Assembly (NCBI GenBank): GCA_937136395.1
Contig: CAKZOI010000035.1
Coordinates: 1-64,000, forward strand
Length of the DNA: 64,000 nucleotides
DNA from: an uncultured Opitutia bacterium
GTDB taxonomy: Bacteria; Verrucomicrobiota; Verrucomicrobiia; Opitutales; Coraliomargaritaceae
Reading direction: 5' to 3'
Shown here piece by piece: positions 7,231 to 17,045 of this stretch. The notes beneath the pieces were generated by a model. The model was given only the letters and a program-made list of their open reading frames with translations. It searched no databases and was not told the DNA's origin. Each line of letters starts with the position of its first letter. The stretch's first letter is position 1. A program made the position numbers and the translations under genes.

Positions 7231-9531
7231 TTATTGTTTTTCATTTCTCAATCGTGCTTGCAAGTGTGTGCGTCGCACCTGTTGCTCGTTGTTGCGGATG
7301 GCCATGCTGTAGGCGTCGGTTTGACCGACGAGGTAGACTTTGCTCTTAGCGCGGGTGATACCAGTGTAGACGAGGTTGCGCTGTAGCATCATAAAATGCT
7401 GTTTTAACAGTGGAATCACGACTACAGGGTATTCACTGCCTTGGCTTTTGTGAATGCTGATCGCGTAGGCGAGTTGGATTTCGGAGAGCTCGCCTTTGGT
7501 GTATTCGACAGGATCGTCTGAGAAGTTTACGGTGATACCTGAGCTGTCTGGGGCGATGCCGGTGATGATGCCAGTGTCACCGTTGTAGATACCTTTGTCG
7601 TAGTTATTTCGCGTCTGGATGACTTTGTCGCCGATACGGTAAGTGACGGCTCCATAGGCAAGTTCTGCGGGGAGTGGCTTGCGGGTCTTTTCGCGGAAAT
7701 GTGATTGGCGCGCAGGCACATAGTCGGGATCAGAGCGTAGGCGAGAGAGTGCTTTCTCTTTACTATTGAGTGCTTGTTGTAGTTCGACATTAAGTGCGCT
7801 GATGCCAGCTGTGCCACGATGCATCGGAGAGAGCACCTGGAGATCTTTGACGGGATCGCATTTGTGCGCTTTTGGAATGTATTCACGAGTTAAATACGAG
7901 ATGGCTTTGGCGCACTGCTCGGCATCTTCGACTTCGACGAAAGTGAAGTCGTCGGTGGCATCGAGGTCACGCAGACTGGTGATGGTTTTTCCAGGGTGGG
8001 ATTCACCTTTCAGAATTGCGTGGGCGGTGGTGATAATGCCGCTGGTTTCACCTTGGCGAAAGATGGTGTCGAGGCGGGTCACTTGAGCGGGTGGAGCTGC
8101 CATGAGATCGCCGAGGACATTACCTGAGCCAACTGAAGGGAGCTGATCGGCATCGCCAACAAGTAGGAGGTGTGCGCCGCTTGGGATTGCTTGGAAAAGG
8201 CTGTCGGCGAGACGCGTGTCTAGCATGCTGGCCTCGTCGACGATCAGTAGATCACAAGGCAATGGATTGTCGGCGTTATAAACAAAGGTGCGCGTGGCTC
8301 CATCGTATTTTAATAGGCGGTGTATTGTGCTGGCGTTTGCCCCCGAGGCTTCGGCGAGGCGTTGCGCGGCGCGGCCGGTGGGTGAGGCGAGTTGGATGCG
8401 GGCTCGTTTGGCGCGAAGTATGTCGACGACCGCGCGCAGAATCGTTGTTTTACCTGTGCCAGGGCCGCCTGTGATGATCCCAACTTTTGAGCTGAGAGCC
8501 TGTTTGAGCGCGGCGGCCTGTTGCTCGGCAAAGGTGAAGCCTGCTTTGTCTTGCGCCCATGCAATCGCGGCATCGAGCTTGATGGCAGGTATTGTTGAGG
8601 CGGTATCGTTGATCCGGTGGAGTGCCTCGGCGATACGTTTCTCTGCGCCAGCTAGTTTGGGGCGCTGGCAGGCGGGGCCGAGGACTTGTTGTTTTTCATC
8701 GTAGGCAATGACGGAAAAAATTTTTTCGCGTTCTATGAGTGCTCGTATGCGCTCCTGTATTAGCTGTGGTTCGACGCCGAGTAGCTGTAGGGCATGCTCG
8801 GTGATCGCTTGCTGGGTGCCGAGGGTGTGGCCGTCGTCTTCGAGTGTTTGCATCGTGTGCACGATGCCTGCGTCGACGCGCTCTTTGGAATTGGTTGGAA
8901 AGCCGAGATTAAGGGCGAGTTTATCCGCAGTCTTGAAGCCGATGCGTTCGATATCCTCTGCGAGCCGGTAGGGCTCGTCTTGTAGGATACGCTTCGCGCC
9001 GCTGCCGTATTTTTTAACCAGACGCACGCATTGGGATGGCGTGACGCCATAAGTTTGAAGGAACATCATCACATCGCGGACGGCGGCTTGTTCCTCCCAT
9101 GCGGCTTTGATTGATTTGGCGCGACTCTTGCCAATGCCTGGCACTTCGTGGAGGCGGCCGGAGTCTTCGCTGATGACGCGTAGAGTGTCGGCTCCGAAAT
9201 GATCGACGATCTTCTTGGCGTAGGATTTACCGATTCCGTGGACCATGCCGCTGCCTAGGTATTTGCGAATACCGTGAATGGAGGCGGGGAGTTGCGATTT
9301 AAAGTTGGCGATTTTGAACTGATCGCCGTGCGTGGCGTGGCGGGTCCATTCGCCATTGAGCTTGAGCGTCTCGCCACATTGCACGCCTGGCAGGTTGCCG
9401 AGGACCGTGATTGGTTGCTTGCCTTCGGCGACAGCGACTTCGGCGACGCAGTAGGCATTTTCTTCGTTAAAGAAAATAATACGCTCTAGCACGCCGGTTA
9501 TTGTCTGGTTACTGTGTTTCTCGAGAGGCAT
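7231..9531 (-). CDS. recD2: RecD2-type ATP-dependent DNA helicase
   Basis: The product is a 766-residue SF1B 5'-3' helicase of the RecD2 class, which acts outside RecBCD in repair. In order it has an N-terminal OB-like domain; helix-hairpin-helix segments (GMVHGIGKSYAKKI, VPGIGKSRAKSI); a Walker A GGPGTGKTT near residue 355; a Walker B LLIVDEASMLD; and a C-terminal UvrD-like domain with AYAISIHKSQGSEY. RecD2 is typically 720-800 residues, so this is full length. A Shine-Dalgarno AGGAG lies 4 bases before the ATG. It is upstream of uvrA on the same strand with 82 bases between, which suggests a repair operon. No recB or recC is in the window. Confidence 0.92.
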   Translation of the reverse strand: MPLEKHSNQTITGVLERIIFFNEENAYCVAEVAVAEGKQPITVLGNLPGVQCGETLKLNGEWTRHATHGDQFKIANFKSQLPASIHGIRKYLGSGMVHGIGKSYAKKIVDHFGADTLRVISEDSGRLHEVPGIGKSRAKSIKAAWEEQAAVRDVMMFLQTYGVTPSQCVRLVKKYGSGAKRILQDEPYRLAEDIERIGFKTADKLALNLGFPTNSKERVDAGIVHTMQTLEDDGHTLGTQQAITEHALQLLGVEPQLIQERIRALIEREKIFSVIAYDEKQQVLGPACQRPKLAGAEKRIAEALHRINDTASTIPAIKLDAAIAWAQDKAGFTFAEQQAAALKQALSSKVGIITGGPGTGKTTILRAVVDILRAKRARIQLASPTGRAAQRLAEASGANASTIHRLLKYDGATRTFVYNADNPLPCDLLIVDEASMLDTRLADSLFQAIPSGAHLLLVGDADQLPSVGSGNVLGDLMAAPPAQVTRLDTIFRQGETSGIITTAHAILKGESHPGKTITSLRDLDATDDFTFVEVEDAEQCAKAISYLTREYIPKAHKCDPVKDLQVLSPMHRGTAGISALNVELQQALNSKEKALSRLRSDPDYVPARQSHFREKTRKPLPAELAYGAVTYRIGDKVIQTRNNYDKGIYNGDTGIITGIAPDSSGITVNFSDDPVEYTKGELSEIQLAYAISIHKSQGSEYPVVVIPLLKQHFMMLQRNLVYTGITRAKSKVYLVGQTDAYSMAIRNNEQQVRRTHLQARLRNEKQ

Positions 9532-9627
9532 CGGACTCCTAGTGCTAAGCGACTGCTGGAGAAGGTCAATGCATGCGTCGGCATCGATCGAAAAATCTAC
9601 ATGAGGTCTGTTCGCAGCTTGGAGCGC

Positions 9628-10263
9628 TCAATTTGCTTTTACGGGGGCCGCTTCAAAAATGCTAGCTTGTGTTCGGCTGAGAGAGCCAGTGGCACTGATG
9701 TTACCAATGCTGCCTTCGCTTTTGATGTCGAAACGAATTAGGATGTAACGAGTTGTGCTTTCAGGAAAGCTCACAGAGGGGATTACGCCGCTGGTGAAAG
9801 AAACCGATTTTGAAAGCGGCATCCATTGTTCGCTATCGACCGCTTCCAATGTATTTGAGGCAAGTAGCGATAGCGCTCCGCCGGCGCTTTGATTGTTTTG
9901 GTAAAATCGTGAAACGGGCAGCGGGCTACCGAGATCAATAATGAAATCATGTGTGCCAGACTGGATCTTATAGCTCAGAGCCGAATTGCTACTCAATAGA
10001 ATAGACGCTTCATAGTTTGCTATTGTTGACATGGTAACACGTTGAAAATCTGCCCCTTGAGTCAACACTAGGGATGCGCTTCGATGCCAGCGCGCTAAGT
10101 TTATTGGAGTGTAGTGGCTATCATCAACTTTCGATTGATGGGGGCTTGCTGCGATGGCGGCATGGATAAATGTGGCTTGGCTGACTCCAGCCACACAGAG
10201 CAGCCCCGCTGTCAGAAGATGGCGAGGTATGTATTTGCTGTATCGTGTCAGAAGTCGGTGCAT
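9628..10263 (-). CDS. exported protein of unknown function, possible discoidin-like fold
   Basis: The 211 residues begin with a signal peptide (basic MHRLLTRYSKY, hydrophobic LLTAGLLCVAG, likely cleavage after TFIHA or AIAAS). The mature part is beta-rich, with DFIIDLGSPLPVSRFYQNN in the middle and TTRYILIRFDIKS near the end, the pattern of F5/8 type C (discoidin-like) modules that bind sugars. That resemblance is only by eye. It is divergent from the O-antigen ligase-like gene across 178 bases. It is probably periplasmic or surface-located; function is not assigned. Confidence 0.65.
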   Translation of the reverse strand: MHRLLTRYSKYIPRHLLTAGLLCVAGVSQATFIHAAIAASPHQSKVDDSHYTPINLARWHRSASLVLTQGADFQRVTMSTIANYEASILLSSNSALSYKIQSGTHDFIIDLGSPLPVSRFYQNNQSAGGALSLLASNTLEAVDSEQWMPLSKSVSFTSGVIPSVSFPESTTRYILIRFDIKSEGSIGNISATGSLSRTQASIFEAAPVKAN

Positions 10264-10309
10264 ATCGAATCGCTGAACAGTTTAGCATGTTTATAAGTCT
10301 TTTACAATA

Positions 10310-10322
10310 GAGTGAGTCACTC
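10310..10322. promoter_or_regulatory. 13-base palindrome between divergent genes
   Basis: GAGTGA-G-TCACTC is a perfect palindrome placed between the divergent exported-protein and O-antigen ligase genes. It could be an operator for a dimeric regulator, but no second copy or regulator is seen here. Confidence 0.25.
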
Positions 10323-10441
10323 ATATATATTGCAATTGGTGATGGTTGCGATGCTTGGCATTTCGTAACTTTACAACGTATCTGCTATTGATTCTGCTGC
10401 TGGGTCCTATTGGTTAGATCGACTTTAGAACGTTATCTAGT

Positions 10442-12907
10442 ATGAATTCAGGCTCAAATAATCGCTCTCGCTCTCGCGGGAGGCAAGGCGGTAAGCCAGC
10501 ATCGCGATCACGCGCTTCAAAACCGAGCCGTCAACCAGTCAGCTCCTCATTTGCGCCACCTCCCACGGGGAGCCGTGCAACGCTGCGTTTACCTGAAGCG
10601 AAGGGGGAGAAGCCCATTTGGAGAGCTTACTTATTTGGATTTTTGGGCACCTGTGTTTTGTTTTTTATGGGTCAGAGCCTGTTGGCGTTGAGTTTCGCAT
10701 TAATACTGCCAGGACTTGCGCTGTGTATCCGCCCACCGGCAAATGGTATCGGCAAGTGGTTTGATTATGGCGTGCTAGGCTTTCTGGGGAGCATCGCATT
10801 CGCATTTGTGCCTCAGTTTTATTGGCCAACTGCGGATTGGCGGATTCAAGCGGTCAATGATTTTGGCATAGATCTGCCTAAGGTATTAAGCGTGCACCCC
10901 TGGATGAGCTTTGAAGCGGCTTCCCTGGTTATTGCTGGAATTTGTTGGTTTTATGTAAGCTCGGGATGGGCGTTGAATGCGCGTGGCCGGAAATACCTTT
11001 ATTTCACAGTGTCGTTGGCGATGGCGACGTTTGCTGCTTTTGTAGTTTGGGGACATTATTACAGCGTGCGTCTATTCATGTTTAATGATCGCGCGCAGCT
11101 AGGTAGTTTATTGTCACTCGGTGGTGTCGTCAGTTTTGGGTATGCGATCGAAGGCTTACGCTTACGCAGTCTGATGCATGCATTTGGGCTGATTTGTAGT
11201 TTACTCTGTGCGATCGCCTTAGTGATGAGTGGATCTATAATCGGTTTGTATGCTTACGTCGCTGGTGTCATTCTGTGGTATTGCATTCGGTGTCGCTCCA
11301 AGGCACTGCCGATTTCTTTCAGAGCTTCATTCTTAATTGTCATCCTTGCTTCGTGCTTATGGCTGTTCGGGAGTGAAGAGTCGCGGGAGCGAGTTGTAGG
11401 GAATATAGCTGTGTCGGCCGAACGACTATCGGTTTACGCCGATTCCATGCAGATGTTTTTGGATGCTCCAATCTTGGGTCATGGGATACACACCTTTGAT
11501 TCGGTCTTTCCCCAATATCGCGATCAATCAAGGAGTGCCGATAGGATTGAGAATGCTCAAAGTGAGGTCTTTTCATTGCTCGCTGAACTCGGAGTGGTCG
11601 GCTTTGTATGTATGCTCATGATCCTTTTTTGCTATTTCAAGCGCTGCCGAGACTTGAGCTTGGGCAGAATCGGTTCCTTGCGAATTATTGCGCTGGTCGC
11701 GGTAATCACTTTTTTATTATTGAGTTTACTGGAAGTGTCTTGGCATCAGCCTGTAACGATTTATTTCGTATTACTTCTTGCTGCATTTGCCTTGCCTGCA
11801 CGCAAGTCAACTTGTGCGACACTCCGGCCAAGTTTTTGGCGCTTTATCGGCGCCTGTTTGATTGTGTTCGGCCTCGCTTGGGGCGTGGCAGGAGTCACGT
11901 CTGCTCCTTTTCATTCAAGCACGGCGATTCTACACCTTGAAAAGAATGCGAGTGAGCATGCCGAGGCGGTGGATTACGGGAGCGCGATTGACAGTTTGGA
12001 TCAGCTATTGGCATGGAATCCGACTTTGTGGCGCGTCTATTTTAAACGAGCGGAGTATGGCCTAGCTCTAAAGGACGATGTGTCCATGGTCGACAAAGAT
12101 TTCAAGCGAGCTCGATTTATGGAGCCGACCTTAGGAGCCTTTTGTGTGGCAGAGGGATTCGCATGGTTGCCAAGATATGTGGACCGCGCTGTTATGGCTT
12201 GGGAGCAGGCCCTTTTACGAGAGTTGGAAGATAAAGTTCAGACCTATGAGTCGATGCTGCAGGCTGGTCTGGAAGACCGCAGGCTGATGGATGCCATGCT
12301 CGTGCTCTCCAATATAAACACTCAATACAGAACAATTGCATTTGGTTATTTTGAAGCCGAATTATTCAATCAGGAGTTCGAAAAAGAGTTGTCGGCGGAC
12401 CCAGGGTTGAAGCAATTCACTCCTCAGCAGCGATTCAAACTTATCGAAAACTGGTTGAAATATGGTGATCTGGATACTGTGGCAGCCTTTCTGGATGCGC
12501 ATGGTGATGACGTGGTCTATGGTTGGTGGCTTCAATCTTTACTGATGAAAGAGCGCACTCATTTCGTAGAAGCGGTAAAGGTCGCACGTGAGGGTTTGGC
12601 GGCTCCTCAATTATCAGATGAGAGCTTTGAGCCATCCGAACTGACACGTATTGCACGCGAATTTAAGGTGTCACCTGACGTTGTAAAAGGGACGCGTCTA
12701 CTGAGTGTGTATCTCAAGGCCGATAATTTGGAAAGAGCCCTGGAAGTGACCGATGCGATATTGGAAGCGGATAATGTGCCCATAAATATCTATTATTGGC
12801 GCGGAGAAATCCTCTACCAAATGGGTGAGGTCACGGAGAGCTGGTATGCCTTCCGAGATTATGTGCTTAAAACACACTCTTTTGATTTCAAGGCGATCGA
12901 GGAGTGA
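10442..12907 (+). CDS. O-antigen ligase/polymerase-like membrane protein with TPR tail
   Basis: The 821 residues have three parts. The first is a basic Ser/Arg-rich cytoplasmic start (about 1-55). The second is a membrane region of roughly ten to twelve helices to about 475. The third is a soluble C-terminal part with helical TPR-like repeats (FKRAEYGLALKDD, YYWRGEILYQMGEVTES). The Wzy_C signature is visible as MQMFLDAPILGHGIHTFDSV followed by NAQSEVFSLLAELGVVGF. Such proteins transfer or polymerise glycan chains on the periplasmic face of the inner membrane, or glycosylate pilin; the substrate cannot be read from sequence. No other glycan genes are adjacent. Confidence 0.8.
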   Translation: MNSGSNNRSRSRGRQGGKPASRSRASKPSRQPVSSSFAPPPTGSRATLRLPEAKGEKPIWRAYLFGFLGTCVLFFMGQSLLALSFALILPGLALCIRPPANGIGKWFDYGVLGFLGSIAFAFVPQFYWPTADWRIQAVNDFGIDLPKVLSVHPWMSFEAASLVIAGICWFYVSSGWALNARGRKYLYFTVSLAMATFAAFVVWGHYYSVRLFMFNDRAQLGSLLSLGGVVSFGYAIEGLRLRSLMHAFGLICSLLCAIALVMSGSIIGLYAYVAGVILWYCIRCRSKALPISFRASFLIVILASCLWLFGSEESRERVVGNIAVSAERLSVYADSMQMFLDAPILGHGIHTFDSVFPQYRDQSRSADRIENAQSEVFSLLAELGVVGFVCMLMILFCYFKRCRDLSLGRIGSLRIIALVAVITFLLLSLLEVSWHQPVTIYFVLLLAAFALPARKSTCATLRPSFWRFIGACLIVFGLAWGVAGVTSAPFHSSTAILHLEKNASEHAEAVDYGSAIDSLDQLLAWNPTLWRVYFKRAEYGLALKDDVSMVDKDFKRARFMEPTLGAFCVAEGFAWLPRYVDRAVMAWEQALLRELEDKVQTYESMLQAGLEDRRLMDAMLVLSNINTQYRTIAFGYFEAELFNQEFEKELSADPGLKQFTPQQRFKLIENWLKYGDLDTVAAFLDAHGDDVVYGWWLQSLLMKERTHFVEAVKVAREGLAAPQLSDESFEPSELTRIAREFKVSPDVVKGTRLLSVYLKADNLERALEVTDAILEADNVPINIYYWRGEILYQMGEVTESWYAFRDYVLKTHSFDFKAIEE

Positions 12908-12928
12908 GAATAAGGGAGTGCCTTATTC
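12908..12928. terminator. stem-loop between convergent genes
   Basis: GAATAAGG-gagtg-CCTTATTC forms a perfect 8-bp stem immediately after the stop codon of the upstream gene. There is no T-run, so intrinsic termination is uncertain. Confidence 0.4.
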
Positions 12929-12944
12929 AGCGGAGTTCACCTGC

Positions 12945-13217
12945 CTATCGGCTCAACATTGCGAGTGCGTTGATACTTTCGTAAACCAACCAGCAAAACC
13001 CTGCGAGAAGTAAGATCATTAGCAAGAATTGCAGCGTGCGCCGCCGTTTCATGGGAAGGTCAAAACGGTCAAAGGTGCGTCCACGCACGGATGTTTGGTT
13101 TAAGTAACTACCTAGGGTCACGCGGCTGTTTCCATCTTGGTTGGCCGGAGAGGGCAACCTAAAGGATTTGGCTCGTTGCGCGCGATTGTAGCGCCACTTG
13201 TAGTAGTATTTAAACAT
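12945..13217 (-). CDS. small single-pass membrane protein, unknown
   Basis: The 90 residues begin with a basic aromatic segment ([17 protein letters not shown]). They end with one hydrophobic helix ([19 protein letters not shown], about 64-82) preceded by the positive stretch KRRRTL, which predicts a cytoplasmic N-terminus. No family is recognised. It converges with the O-antigen ligase-like gene and is divergent from panB. Confidence 0.6.
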   Translation of the reverse strand: MFKYYYKWRYNRAQRAKSFRLPSPANQDGNSRVTLGSYLNQTSVRGRTFDRFDLPMKRRRTLQFLLMILLLAGFCWLVYESINALAMLSR

Positions 13218-13327
13218 CGAAGGATTTCATAACCTTGATTGAAGGAAGACTAAGAGTTGTCAAACCGAAGAAGCTTACACAGATTCTTTTTTTCAGATTC
13301 ATTTCTAATTCTCAAACTTCACGACTT

Positions 13328-14104
13328 GTGAGCATTACGACACAAACAATTACTCGCCTAAAAGGGCAGCGGCCGATAGTCGCTGTTACCGCCTACGATG
13401 CACCGATGGCAGGCTATGCTGACGCCGCCGGTGTCGATCTAATTTTGGTGGGAGACTCGGTAGGCACCACTCAATTGGGCTTTGAGAGCACCGTTCCTGT
13501 GACGCTGGATATGATGGTGCACCACACCGCAGCCGTCGCTCGTGCGAAGCCGAAAGCCTTACTTGTTGCGGATGTGCCTTTTGCAATTGCTCACGACGAT
13601 TTTACCGTGCTGCTGGAGGCCTGCCGCCGTCTCATGCAAGAGGGCGGCGCAGAAGCAATTAAGATCGAAGGCGATGCCACGATGGCCCCCACGCTTGAAC
13701 GATTGACACGTGCAGGTATCCCCGTGCTCGGCCATATTGGTTTACTCCCACAAAACTTTCATCAGCTTGGTGGCTATCGCAAGTTCGGTCGTAAGAAGTC
13801 AGAGCAAGCGCAACTCGTTGCCGACGCCTTAGCATTTGAGGCGGCCAACTGTTTTGCCGTGCTCTGCGAAATGACCGATGCCATTGCAACTGCAGCGATT
13901 ACTGCCGCTTTAAAAGTGCCACTTATCGGTATCGGCAGTGGGGTCGACTGCGATGGGCAGATTTTAGTCTCAAATGACCTGCTAGGCTTGAATGCCGGCT
14001 ATGTTCCCACCTTTGTAAAACAATACGCTAAACTTGGAGAGGCGGCACGCAACGCTTTTGCTGCCTATGCCGACGATGTGCGTAATCGTAAATTTCCATC
14101 ATGA
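13328..14104 (+). CDS. panB: 3-methyl-2-oxobutanoate hydroxymethyltransferase
   Basis: This enzyme makes ketopantoate from 2-oxoisovalerate and methylenetetrahydrofolate, the first committed step of pantothenate/CoA synthesis. Landmarks are [21 protein letters not shown] (metal/substrate site), VADVPF, KIEG and [10 protein letters not shown]. With the GTG at 13328 the protein has 258 residues, near the family norm, and starts just before the conserved [16 protein letters not shown]. An ATG at 13235 would add 31 unlike residues and is less likely. The stop overlaps the start of gpsA (ATGA), so the two are translationally coupled. panC and panD are not nearby. Confidence 0.9.
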   Translation: MSITTQTITRLKGQRPIVAVTAYDAPMAGYADAAGVDLILVGDSVGTTQLGFESTVPVTLDMMVHHTAAVARAKPKALLVADVPFAIAHDDFTVLLEACRRLMQEGGAEAIKIEGDATMAPTLERLTRAGIPVLGHIGLLPQNFHQLGGYRKFGRKKSEQAQLVADALAFEAANCFAVLCEMTDAIATAAITAALKVPLIGIGSGVDCDGQILVSNDLLGLNAGYVPTFVKQYAKLGEAARNAFAAYADDVRNRKFPS

Positions 14105-15099
14105 ACTGTTGTATTTTAGGAGCGGGTGCTTGGGGCACCGCAATGGCTCTACACCTCGATCGCTGCGGGCACTCAGTCACTTTAGTGCCGCGACGTATGG
14201 AGCACGCACTGGCGATTGCTTCCTCGCGTGAAAATGCCGATTATCTACCCGGCTACAAATTGCCGCATCGAATTCAAATCGGCTGTGAGATTGCGCCCGT
14301 CCTAATGGAAGCTGAAGTGGTTTTTCTTGCCTGTCCGTCGAAGGCACTGCGCGAACTTTGTGAGAGTCTACGCCCTGGCGTCGTCGAAGCGTGGCAACTG
14401 AAACTATTCGTCGTCATGTGTAAGGGACTGGAGCTAGAAACTTTCAAGACTCCAGCCGAAATCGTAAACGAGATTTTCCCAAGCATTGCTTGCGGTGTCT
14501 TATCGGGCCCCACTTTTGCGGGCGAGGTCGCTGCTGGGAATCCGACCGCCGTTTCGTTCGCGGTCGATGCTGAGTTTGCTGAAGCGGATCGTTACCAACG
14601 GGCATTTAGCAACGAATCTCTGCGCGCTTATCTCTCTCGCGATGTGCGTGGCACCGAACTCGGTGGCACGTTGAAGAATATTTACGCAATTGCCTCTGGT
14701 CTTTGCGATGGCTTGAAATTGGGCGACAACGCCAAGGCAGCCTTACTCACTCGCAGCCTCAATGAGTTGGTTAAGCTAGGCGTTATGCTCGGCGGCCAAA
14801 AGGAAACCTTCTTTGGGCTTAGTGGCTTTGGTGACCTTGTGGCGACTTGTTCTGGAAGCTGGAGTCGCAATCGGACCTTTGGTGAGCGCGTTGGCAAAGG
14901 TGAAGCACCCGCTGAGATTGTTGCTGGTCAGAAAAGTGTGGTCGAAGGTTACCGAGCGACCGAGTGCCTGAAGCGTCTCTGCGTCGAGAAAGATGTCGAT
15001 GCGCCAATTCTCTCACAGATCTATGCCATCTGCTACGAAGCCAAAAACCCACTCGCAGCTTTGCAGGCCTTGATGAGCCGTGATTTGAAAAGTGAGTGA
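14101..15099 (+). CDS. gpsA: NAD(P)H-dependent glycerol-3-phosphate dehydrogenase
   Basis: The product is a 332-residue cytosolic enzyme reducing dihydroxyacetone phosphate to sn-glycerol 3-phosphate for phospholipid synthesis. The dinucleotide-binding start is [14 protein letters not shown]. Other family motifs are [16 protein letters not shown], the catalytic-Lys region [14 protein letters not shown], and [14 protein letters not shown]. Length is typical. It overlaps panB by 4 bases, so it is the second gene of a panB-gpsA unit; the pairing looks like convenience rather than one pathway. Confidence 0.95.
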   Translation: MNCCILGAGAWGTAMALHLDRCGHSVTLVPRRMEHALAIASSRENADYLPGYKLPHRIQIGCEIAPVLMEAEVVFLACPSKALRELCESLRPGVVEAWQLKLFVVMCKGLELETFKTPAEIVNEIFPSIACGVLSGPTFAGEVAAGNPTAVSFAVDAEFAEADRYQRAFSNESLRAYLSRDVRGTELGGTLKNIYAIASGLCDGLKLGDNAKAALLTRSLNELVKLGVMLGGQKETFFGLSGFGDLVATCSGSWSRNRTFGERVGKGEAPAEIVAGQKSVVEGYRATECLKRLCVEKDVDAPILSQIYAICYEAKNPLAALQALMSRDLKSE

Positions 15100-15149
15100 T
15101 TCTAGTCATTATTTATTACCCATTATCTGTTACACCTTCATAATTCAAT

Positions 15150-15992
15150 ATGCCCGAACTCCTTAAAGTATCCGATCTTCACATTGCGTTTCATTCACGC
15201 GGTCAAACTAACGAAGTAGTGAAGGGTATTGATTTCTCTATCGAGAGCGACGGTAAGACCGTCGCGATATTAGGAGAGAGCGGGAGTGGCAAAAGTGTAA
15301 CTTGCTTGTCGTTGACGCGTCTTTTGCCAGAGCCGCCGACCTGCACCGTCAGCGGGCAAATACTTTTTGAGGGCAAAGATATTACTCAAATGGAGCGCAA
15401 AGCGATTCGAGATGTTCGGGGCAGCGGCATTGCTTACATTTTTCAAGAAGCATCCGCATCGTTGAATCCAGTGTTCACTGTCGGCTATCAAATCGCTGAA
15501 GCTGTGCGCCTGCACCGCCCAGATATTTCCGACGTTACAGCGCGGGTCATTGAGTTGCTCGAACTCGTGGGCATTCGCGATGCCGCGAAACGCTTTAAAG
15601 CTTACCCGCATGAAATGAGTGGTGGTATGCAACAACGTGTGATGATCGCCATGGCGCTCGCCTGCGAGCCGAAGCTACTTGTTGCCGACGAACCGACCAC
15701 TGCGCTCGACGTGACGATACAGGCGCAGATCATCGACTTACTACGCGACCTGCGCGAACGACTCGGAATGAGCATCGCTTTGATTACGCACAATTTTGGT
15801 ATCGTCAAAGGCTTCGCTGATGAAGTCATCGTGATGTATCGCGGAGAGATCGTAGAGCAAGGCCCTGTCAATGATGTGCTAAACAACCCGCAGCACCCAT
15901 ATACGAAAGCATTGATAGCCTGTATCCCGAAGTTAGGGGTGAAACAAGATCGCCTAACCACAATCGATAAAGAGATGGCAGCTGTAGACTAG
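15150..15992 (+). CDS. oligopeptide/dipeptide-type ABC transporter ATP-binding protein
   Basis: The 280-residue ABC ATPase resembles the OppD/DppD class. It has Walker A GESGSGKS (about 45-52), Q-loop FQEASASLNP, signature MSGGMQQRV, Walker B LLVADEPTTALD, and the switch His in LITHN. The C-terminal NPQHPYTKALIACIPKL is the oligo_HPY motif typical of peptide/nickel importers. No permease, binding protein or second ATPase is adjacent, so its partners must be encoded elsewhere. It lies 50 bases downstream of gpsA on the same strand. Confidence 0.85.
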   Translation: MPELLKVSDLHIAFHSRGQTNEVVKGIDFSIESDGKTVAILGESGSGKSVTCLSLTRLLPEPPTCTVSGQILFEGKDITQMERKAIRDVRGSGIAYIFQEASASLNPVFTVGYQIAEAVRLHRPDISDVTARVIELLELVGIRDAAKRFKAYPHEMSGGMQQRVMIAMALACEPKLLVADEPTTALDVTIQAQIIDLLRDLRERLGMSIALITHNFGIVKGFADEVIVMYRGEIVEQGPVNDVLNNPQHPYTKALIACIPKLGVKQDRLTTIDKEMAAVD

Positions 15993-16001
15993 TGGGTAGG
16001 T

Positions 16002-16055
16002 TAGGCACTCTTGCCTGACTAAGCACTGGCCAAATCGTGACCGATTCGGCTACGT
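16002..16055. repeat. two adjacent small hairpins between convergent genes
   Basis: TTAGGCA-ctc-TTGCCTGACTAA is followed by GGCCAAATCG-tgac-CGATTCGGC (one mismatch). They sit between the end of the ABC ATPase gene and the end of the DUF4250 gene. They may act as a bidirectional terminator, although no T-run follows, or be another REP-like unit. Confidence 0.35.
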
Positions 16056-16074
16056 TAATAGTTAAGTAATTCGA

Positions 16075-16263
16075 TTACCTGAACTTCTTTTGCTCAGGGA
16101 AGTAGTCGTAGCCAGCTTTTGCTAGATGGGCGACGAGTTCCGGTTCCTCTATGTCGTGCGTGCGACAGAGATCATCGAGGTCGCTACAATTGTTGCGAAT
16201 CTCGGTGTTGACTACACCTACAAGCAAATGTGGATCCATGGCAGCGAAGTTTTCCCAGTTCAT
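16075..16263 (-). CDS. DUF4250 domain protein
   Basis: The 62-residue product matches the small DUF4250 family over its whole length: NFAAMDPHLLVGVVNTEIRN, then LDDLCRTHDIEEPELVAHL, then GYDYFPEQKKFR. The family is helical, cytosolic and of unknown function. A remnant of the interspersed palindrome lies between this gene and the next minus-strand gene. Confidence 0.8.
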   Translation of the reverse strand: MNWENFAAMDPHLLVGVVNTEIRNNCSDLDDLCRTHDIEEPELVAHLAKAGYDYFPEQKKFR

Positions 16264-16326
16264 AATGTATGAAACTTGATTAGAAATAAGCGGTAAGGAA
16301 AGCAGGAAACAGTTGAAAAACCTAGC

Positions 16327-16350
16327 AACATCGAACGTCTAATTCTGAAT
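16327..16350. repeat. interspersed palindrome, remnant copy 5
   Basis: A single-arm fragment AACATCGAACGTCTAATTC followed by TGAAT sits between the DUF4250 gene and the next minus-strand gene. It matches the left arm of copy 2 with few changes. Confidence 0.55.
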
Positions 16351-16389
16351 GAACGAGTGGTATGCGTGGCGTCTGAGCTTGCTCGGGCC

Positions 16390-16923
16390 TTACGAATGAG
16401 GAATCGTCGTATCATCCAGTGCATCCATCCAGAGCGCCGTCTCGTCCGGGTGCCCCCATTTAGTAACTAACGCTTCAATGTCCTGAATCGTTGGTTCGTC
16501 AAAAACTTGCGCAGCGTCCGCAGGTAAACTAGGCCGCACCTTACAAATGAGCGCCCATACGGCCCATGCCCGTGCGCGGCGCAACTCTTGGCGCTCGCCT
16601 TTTAAGCGTGTGGCTTGGTGTTGGAAACTGATGCGCGGATTGCCGGGGAAGTCATCACTCGAGTGATTCTTGATGATCCATGTGAGTGCGGCATAGGGCA
16701 GCGGCCATTCGTTGAGGATCGGTGTGTTAGCCGGGACCTTTGCGTAGAGTGCGCGTGTGATTGCGAGGATGGCACGTCCTGCGTGTCCATTGAGCCAAAG
16801 GTAATGCCCGTATTGAAGGGCTTTGAAATAGAAGGACTCAGGTGTGTCATTGGCGTTAATCTCAGCCAGACAGCGGTGCGACATGGTAGTCTCCGGTGCT
16901 GGAAGGTAGGGGCACAAGGTCAT
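16390..16923 (-). CDS. conserved hypothetical protein, unknown function
   Basis: With the ATG at 16923 the product has 177 residues; a longer frame to 16998 exists, but those extra codons come from the REP-type repeat just upstream. The sequence is helical and rich in Trp and Ala (YFKALQYGHYLWLNGHAGRA, RRARAWAVWALICKV), soluble, with no signal peptide. I do not recognise a named family, though it looks like a compact conserved protein. Its function is not assigned. Confidence 0.6.
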   Translation of the reverse strand: MTLCPYLPAPETTMSHRCLAEINANDTPESFYFKALQYGHYLWLNGHAGRAILAITRALYAKVPANTPILNEWPLPYAALTWIIKNHSSDDFPGNPRISFQHQATRLKGERQELRRARAWAVWALICKVRPSLPADAAQVFDEPTIQDIEALVTKWGHPDETALWMDALDDTTIPHS

Positions 16924-16938
16924 AGTTGAGTTCTTGGC

Positions 16939-17029
16939 GTAGCGGCGCGCGTCCCTGCGCGCCATTTCGTTGTTAGTTCGACCCGAGAGCAGAGCCATAC
17001 CTGTGGCGCGAACGGACGCGCGCCGCTAC
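16939..17029. repeat. GTAG-foot REP pair (BIME-like), element A
   Basis: GTAGCGGCGCGCG at 16939-16951 and its exact reverse complement at 17017-17029 form 13-bp outer ends. The left hairpin is GGCGCGC-gtccct-GCGCGCC; the right one is GGCGCG-aacggacg-CGCGCC. The flank GCCATTTCGTT is shared with element B. Confidence 0.85.
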
Positions 17030-17045
17030 TGGTTAAGGTTAAGGC

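Noticed and set aside
13235-13327. A longer PanB start at ATG 13235.
   Set aside because: The 31 added residues have no family resemblance; the conserved N-terminus begins just after the GTG at 13328.
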